Shown here in pieces: positions 59,752-64,000 of a stretch of 64,000 bases of DNA. Location: positions 62,001 through 126,000 of the forward strand of contig CANMXJ010000002.1 of NCBI GenBank assembly GCA_947501805.1, in the 5' to 3' direction. The position numbers were made by a program, and so were the translations under genes. The notes under the pieces were generated by a model, which was given only the letters and a program-made list of their open reading frames with translations, searched no databases and was not told the DNA's origin. Each line of letters begins with the position of its first letter. The stretch's first letter is position 1. This stretch comes from an uncultured Sulfitobacter sp. (lineage in GTDB: Bacteria; Pseudomonadota; Alphaproteobacteria; Rhodobacterales; Rhodobacteraceae).

Positions 59752-62069
59752 TCTGCCGTCAGCAGTGGCGGCTTGTCACCGGAAAGTTGCCGTTTCTCGT
59801 GATCGAGAATGGTCAACTCAAGCTCGCCTTTCTTGACACCAACTTTGACGACACCACCCTTGGCCAGCTTCCCGAAAAGGAGTTCTTCGGCCAGTGGTTT
59901 CTTGATGTGTTCCTGAATCACGCGGCCCAAGGGACGTGCGCCCATTTTGTCGTCATAGCCTTTATCCGCCAGCCATTCGGCGGCTTTCTTGGACAACTCA
60001 AACGTCACATTGCGATCCATCAGCTGTGCTTCAAGCTGGAGAACGAACTTCTCGACTACGCGCAGGATCACATCCTTGGGCAATGCACCAAAGCTGATGA
60101 CTGCATCCAGACGGTTGCGGAATTCCGGCGTAAAGGTGCGTTCGATCGCTGCGGTATCTTCACCTGTGCGACGGTCGCGACCAAAGCCGATGGCTTCTTT
60201 TGCCTGATCTGCAGCACCGGCGTTTGTCGTCATGATCACGACGACATTGCGGAAATCGACTGTCCGACCATTGTGATCGGTGAGCTTACCGTGATCCATC
60301 ACCTGCAACAGAATATTATAGACATCCGGATGCGCCTTTTCCATTTCATCCAGAAGCAGCACACAATGCGGATGCTGATCGACGCCATCCGTCAACATGC
60401 CGCCCTGATCAAAGCCAACATAGCCGGGAGGCGCACCAATGAGACGCGAAACCGCGTGTTTTTCCATGTACTCGGACATGTCGAAACGCAGCAGTTCCAC
60501 ACCCAGAGTATCTGCCAACTGCTTGGCGACTTCTGTTTTACCAACACCGGTTGGGCCAGCGAAAAGGTAGTTGCCAATTGGTTTTTCAGGTTCGCGCAGA
60601 CCGGCACGCGACAGTTTGATCGCCGACGAAAGCGCCTCGATCGCCTTGTCTTGTCCAAAGACGACCCGTTTCAATGAAGCTTCAAGGTCTTTCAACACAA
60701 CAACATCGTCTTTGCTGACGGTCTTCGGCGGAATACGCGCAATTTTGGCCACCACGGCCTCGACCTCTTTGGTGCCGATTGTTTTGCGGCGTTTTGAGGC
60801 GATAACCAGATGTTGCGCGGCACCTGCTTCGTCGATCACGTCAATCGCAGAATCAGGCAGTTTGCGGTCGTTGATGTAACGCGCTGCCAGTTCAACGGAC
60901 GTTTTGATTGCGTCAGATGTGTACTTGACCGAGTGATGTTCCTCAAAATAAGGCTTTAGCCCCTTAAGGATTTTCACAGCATCTTCGACAGAAGGTTCGT
61001 TCACGTCGATTTTTTGGAAACGACGGGCAAGGGCGCGGTCCTTTTCAAAGTGTTGACGGAATTCCTTGTAGGTTGTGGAGCCCATCGTGCGTAATTTGCC
61101 ACCCGCCAAGGCAGGTTTCAGCAGATTGGATGCATCCATGGCACCACCCGATGTCGCGCCAGCACCAATAACAGTGTGGATTTCGTCGATGAACAGCACT
61201 GCATCATCGTGATCTTCCAGCTCTGTCACAACAGCCTTGAGGCGTTCCTCAAAATCACCGCGGTAACGGGTTCCGGCCAGCAATGCGCCCATATCGAGGG
61301 AATAAATTGTGGTTTCGGCCAGAACTTCAGGCGTTTCACCCGCAACGATCTTGCGCGCCAAACCTTCGGCGATGGCGGTCTTGCCAACACCGGGGTCGCC
61401 CACCAGCAACGGGTTATTTTTGCGCCGACGGCACAATACCTGAATGCAGCGTTCAACCTCGCTGTCGCGGCCGATCAGCGGATCAATGTCCCCTTCGCGT
61501 GATTTGGCGTTTAGATCGACGCAGTATTTCTCCAGCGCAGTTTCTTTCTTTTCGCCTTCGGTCACTCCTTGGGTTTCTTCGTCATGTTCGGGTGCGCCGG
61601 CAATCGGGCGTGCCTCGCCGTATGCAGGGTCTTTGGCGACGCCGTGGGCGATGTAATTAACTGCATCATAACGTGTCATTTCCTGCTCTTGCAGGAAGTA
61701 GGCTGCGTTGCTCTCGCGTTCGGCGAAAATGGCGACCAGCACATTTGCGCCAGTTACTTCGGTACGCCCGGAAGATTGTACATGGATCGCCGCGCGCTGG
61801 ATCACGCGCTGGAAAGCCGCTGTCGGGACCGCTTCAGAGCCGTCCACATCGGTCACCAGATTGCTGAGGTCTTCGTCAACAAACTCGACCAGAGTATCGC
61901 GCAACTCATCAATGTCGACAGAGCAGGCTTTCATTACCTGCACCGCATCGGGTTCGTCTATCAACGCCAGCAGCAGATGCTCCAGCGTTGCGAATTCATG
62001 TCGCCGTGCATTGGCCAGCGCCAATGCAGAGTGAATTGCCTGCTCAAGTGTCGTCGAAAATGAAGGCAC
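59748..62069 (-). CDS. clpA: ATP-dependent Clp protease ATP-binding subunit ClpA
   Basis: 773 residues. AAA+ unfoldase that feeds ClpP. N-terminal double Clp-N repeat ([20 protein letters not shown] and the [13 protein letters not shown] region). First AAA+ ring with Walker A GDPGVGKT and [20 protein letters not shown]; second ring with Walker [21 protein letters not shown] and [20 protein letters not shown]. The IGF loop ([14 protein letters not shown] near 630) fits ClpP binding. GTG start at 62069 with AGGAG 8 bases upstream. The adaptor clpS, often just before clpA, is not here. Confidence 0.97.
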   Translation of the reverse strand: MPSFSTTLEQAIHSALALANARRHEFATLEHLLLALIDEPDAVQVMKACSVDIDELRDTLVEFVDEDLSNLVTDVDGSEAVPTAAFQRVIQRAAIHVQSSGRTEVTGANVLVAIFAERESNAAYFLQEQEMTRYDAVNYIAHGVAKDPAYGEARPIAGAPEHDEETQGVTEGEKKETALEKYCVDLNAKSREGDIDPLIGRDSEVERCIQVLCRRRKNNPLLVGDPGVGKTAIAEGLARKIVAGETPEVLAETTIYSLDMGALLAGTRYRGDFEERLKAVVTELEDHDDAVLFIDEIHTVIGAGATSGGAMDASNLLKPALAGGKLRTMGSTTYKEFRQHFEKDRALARRFQKIDVNEPSVEDAVKILKGLKPYFEEHHSVKYTSDAIKTSVELAARYINDRKLPDSAIDVIDEAGAAQHLVIASKRRKTIGTKEVEAVVAKIARIPPKTVSKDDVVVLKDLEASLKRVVFGQDKAIEALSSAIKLSRAGLREPEKPIGNYLFAGPTGVGKTEVAKQLADTLGVELLRFDMSEYMEKHAVSRLIGAPPGYVGFDQGGMLTDGVDQHPHCVLLLDEMEKAHPDVYNILLQVMDHGKLTDHNGRTVDFRNVVVIMTTNAGAADQAKEAIGFGRDRRTGEDTAAIERTFTPEFRNRLDAVISFGALPKDVILRVVEKFVLQLEAQLMDRNVTFELSKKAAEWLADKGYDDKMGARPLGRVIQEHIKKPLAEELLFGKLAKGGVVKVGVKKGELELTILDHEKRQLSGDKPPLLTAE

Positions 62070-62245
62070 AAGTGTGCTCCTTGTCCTTTGGGGTCGGTGA
62101 AGGTGCTGTGTTATAACAGCGCCCCGGTCCGATCATGGCCTCTTATCTCTTAGAGTTTGGTTGATCGCAGCGCGTCTTCAAGCATTTTCTTGAAAAATTT
62201 GCTCACAATTTGCGTGATCACCCTGTTTTGTTACATTATTTGCCA

Positions 62246-63013
62246 TCAGAAGTTGTCTTTGCGTTTGCGTATTTCGGCAAAGACTTCTGCATCAGTGGCG
62301 GTTTGCATCCCCAAAGTTGCACGAATTCCCGGATCATCGGGACGCAGGAAGGGATTGGTTTCAAGCTCGGTTGCAAGTGAAGAGGGAACGGTTGGAAGGT
62401 TCCTGGCACGGGCGTTATCTATGTCATTGCTTCTTGATATAAGCGCCGCATTGTCGGGATCAACCGTCAGGGCGAACTTGGCATTTGACGCGGTGTACTC
62501 ATGGCCGGAGCAGATGGTCGTGTCAGCGGGCAAAGCCATGAGCTTTTGCAGGCTGTCCCACATCTGATCCGGTGTCCCCTCGAACAATCGTCCGCAACCA
62601 AGCGCCATGAGACTGTCAGCCGTAAAACAAGCCTGAGCCGCGGGCACATAGATGGCGATGTGGCCAACTGTATGCCCCGAAACGTCGAATGCGACCGCAT
62701 CCAGCGCGCCGAGGGAAAAATGCTCACCATCAGATACGGCCAGATCAAGATCGGGCAGGCGGTGCGCGTCGGCTTTGGCCCCCACCACTTTTGCGGGATG
62801 CTCGGCCAAGAGATTGGCTAATCCGTCAATATGATCCCAGTGGTGATGTGTCAGCCAGACTTGCGATAGGGTCCATCCGCGTGCCTTCAGTTCAGCGTTG
62901 ATCGGTTCCGCCTCCGGCACATCAATTACGGCGACTTCACCGCTGGCGTGGTCGCGCAACAAGTATGCGTAGTTGTCGGTCAGGCAGGGGATTGTGATCA
63001 GATCAAAGGGCAT
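62246..63013 (-). CDS. gloB: Hydroxyacylglutathione hydrolase (glyoxalase II)
   Basis: 255 residues from the ATG at 63013. It hydrolyses S-lactoylglutathione to lactate and glutathione. Signature VWLTHHHWDHIDGLANLLAE near 52-71 with the metal-binding THHHWDH, SGHTVGHIAIYVPAAQACFT near 113-132, and CSGHEYTASNAKFALTVD near 165. The C-terminus ENPFLRPDDPGIRATLGM and RKRKDNF is typical. It works with the glutathione made by gshA. The 62070-62245 gap to clpA holds no clear terminator. Confidence 0.95.
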   Translation of the reverse strand: MPFDLITIPCLTDNYAYLLRDHASGEVAVIDVPEAEPINAELKARGWTLSQVWLTHHHWDHIDGLANLLAEHPAKVVGAKADAHRLPDLDLAVSDGEHFSLGALDAVAFDVSGHTVGHIAIYVPAAQACFTADSLMALGCGRLFEGTPDQMWDSLQKLMALPADTTICSGHEYTASNAKFALTVDPDNAALISRSNDIDNARARNLPTVPSSLATELETNPFLRPDDPGIRATLGMQTATDAEVFAEIRKRKDNF

Positions 63014-63074
63014 GGCGCAATCCTGTGGTGTTGATATGGTGCGCTCAGAGTGACACCGCAAAGGCTGGGCTGCA

Positions 63075-63830
63075 ATGCACCTTGATGTGCAAGACTTGCG
63101 TAATTTCTATTATCGAAGCGCGCTGGGCCGTGCGGCGCAGAAATCTTTGCGCGGTCGGTTGTTGGAACTTTGGCCGGAGGCCAAGAACCAGACCGTTGTC
63201 GGTTTTGGGTTTGCCGCCCCTTTACTGCGTCCCTATCTGAAAGACGCGCGGCGGGTCATTACGCTGATGCCGGGACCGCAAGGTGTGATGCCGTGGCCTG
63301 CGGGCATGAAAAACACGTCGGTCCTTACCGAAGAAACGCTCTGGCCGATTGAAACGGGGCATGTCGACAAGTTGGTTTTCTTGCATGGACTTGAAACGTC
63401 CGAACGGCCTTCGGATCTGCTGGAAGAATGTTGGCGTGTTTTGGGGCCGGGGGGCAAGGCGCTGTTTATCGTGCCAAACCGTGCGGGCCTTTGGGCACGA
63501 CGTGATGCAACGCCATTCGGCTACGGGCGGCCCTATTCGCCGGGGCAATTGGACATGCAATTGAAGAAGCACCAGTTTTTGCCGGAACGCCATGTGGGTG
63601 CACTTTATCAATTCCCATCGCAGCAGCGCCTATGGATGAAATCGGCAGGCTTTTTTGAACGCATCGGGCGTCACATGCCGACCATGATGGCAGGGGGCGC
63701 GTTTATGGTGGAGGCGACGAAGCTGGTCTATCCGCCAAAAGGGACAGTCGCCCGCTCGCGCAGAAGAATTAGTGTGTTGGATGGATTGGGCGAACCCGCA
63801 GTGGGCCGCGCCCGCGTACGTGTCGACTGA
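63075..63830 (+). CDS. Class I SAM-dependent methyltransferase-like protein
   Basis: 251 residues. The SAM loop is degenerate: [20 protein letters not shown] near 41-60 lacks the usual E/DxGxGxG. The core otherwise fits, with [20 protein letters not shown] and [20 protein letters not shown] (motif after strand 4-5). C-terminal [20 protein letters not shown] and a basic tail follow. The target is unknown. It is divergent from gloB over 61 bases. The loss of motif I means catalysis is not certain. Confidence 0.85.
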   Translation: MHLDVQDLRNFYYRSALGRAAQKSLRGRLLELWPEAKNQTVVGFGFAAPLLRPYLKDARRVITLMPGPQGVMPWPAGMKNTSVLTEETLWPIETGHVDKLVFLHGLETSERPSDLLEECWRVLGPGGKALFIVPNRAGLWARRDATPFGYGRPYSPGQLDMQLKKHQFLPERHVGALYQFPSQQRLWMKSAGFFERIGRHMPTMMAGGAFMVEATKLVYPPKGTVARSRRRISVLDGLGEPAVGRARVRVD

Positions 63831-63955
63831 TTCCACATTCGCTCGACTTGCAATTTTTACAGGGCCTGCGGCATTAACTGCTTTCGCATGATCTGGTGGA
63901 ATGTCTGAACTACAAAGAGCCGACACTGATAAACGCTGATAAGGTTGTTTTCCTC

Positions 63956-64000
63956 ATGTCGATTCGAACTGAACAAATTGCCTACGCAAGTGCCCGTATC
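63956..64000 (+). CDS. Possible start of a gene running off the window
   Basis: ATG at 63956 opens a frame that remains open to the last base (15 codons, MSIRTEQIAYASARI). No strong ribosome site is seen before it, and 15 residues do not allow recognition. It may be the 5' end of a real gene; the 125 bases before it contain a CTGATAA direct repeat but no clear promoter. Confidence 0.3.
   Translation, partial: MSIRTEQIAYASARI

Noticed and set aside
59613..60677. 354-codon plus-strand ORF opposite clpA
   Set aside because: It runs against the two ClpA AAA+ domains and has no coherent pattern; shadow ORF.
62070..62245. Terminator or heat-shock promoter between gloB and clpA
   Set aside because: Only an imperfect A/T-rich repeat and a GCTGT/ACAGC palindrome around TTATAA were found; neither has the full set of elements.

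Overview
The window looks like chromosome from a marine Roseobacter-group alphaproteobacterium (Rhodobacterales). The evidence is a GC content in the upper fifties (estimated by eye), dense mixed-strand operons with many 4-base ATGA/GTGA overlaps, a 44-residue aa3-type cytochrome c oxidase subunit IV, DUF2125, YdcH and DUF2007 small proteins, a SoxR without SoxS, phaA-phaB, and the order uvrC-pgsA-moaD-moaE. The genus (Sulfitobacter, Roseobacter, Octadecabacter or similar) is inference. I saw no insertion sequence, prophage, CRISPR array, rRNA or intact tRNA.

Layout. 1-9.6 kb: the 3' part of uvrC, then pgsA, moaD and moaE; a membrane coiled-coil protein with a BON/OmpA protein; ubiA; rsmE, a membrane protein and gshA; a DUF805 protein. 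9.7-14.6 kb: a long minus-strand run pyrB, three small unknown genes, a dihydroorotase homologue lacking key active-site residues, plsY, an unknown gene and a LysE exporter. 14.7-21.7 kb: uracil-DNA glycosylase, a second LysE exporter, moaB, and an RND efflux pair. 21.7-28.4 kb: a stand-alone DsbD N-terminal domain, yqgE, a Sua5-type tsaC, an acyl-CoA dehydrogenase with an MBL hydrolase, the small oxidase subunit and a lipoprotein. 28.4-35 kb: azlCD, then fdhD-mobA-mobB and a MoeA carrying an extra N-terminal domain, then greA. 35-42.9 kb: VOC protein/soxR divergent pair, ETF-QO, TPR protein, ispE, polyprenyl synthase, small conserved genes. 42.9-50 kb: LysR and YddG-like exporter, a 38-residue ORF, phaB, phaA, EAL protein, tag, flavin reductase and the only long gap (about 400 bases). 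50-64 kb: rpsD, hisC-tyrA-extensin, DUF2125, chaC, a MotA/MotB-like pair with a very long periplasmic coil, an M23 peptidase, clpA, gloB and a methyltransferase.

How the genes work together. Molybdenum cofactor genes sit at three places (moaD-moaE, moaB, and fdhD-mobA-mobB-moeA), covering sulfur-carrier assembly, adenylation, insertion, nucleotide attachment and sulfuration for formate dehydrogenase. Glutathione synthesis (gshA), breakdown (chaC) and use (gloB) are all present but unlinked. Quinone supply (ubiA, ispE, polyprenyl synthase) and electron entry (ETF-QO, acyl-CoA dehydrogenase, oxidase subunit IV) fit an aerobic heterotroph that oxidises fatty or organosulfur acids and can make polyhydroxybutyrate.

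Best candidates for something new are the RNase-H-like domain fused to MoeA, the MotA/MotB-like pair with about 425 residues of periplasmic coil, the catalytically impaired dihydroorotase in the pyrB operon, and a SoxR-type promoter in front of a VOC gene.
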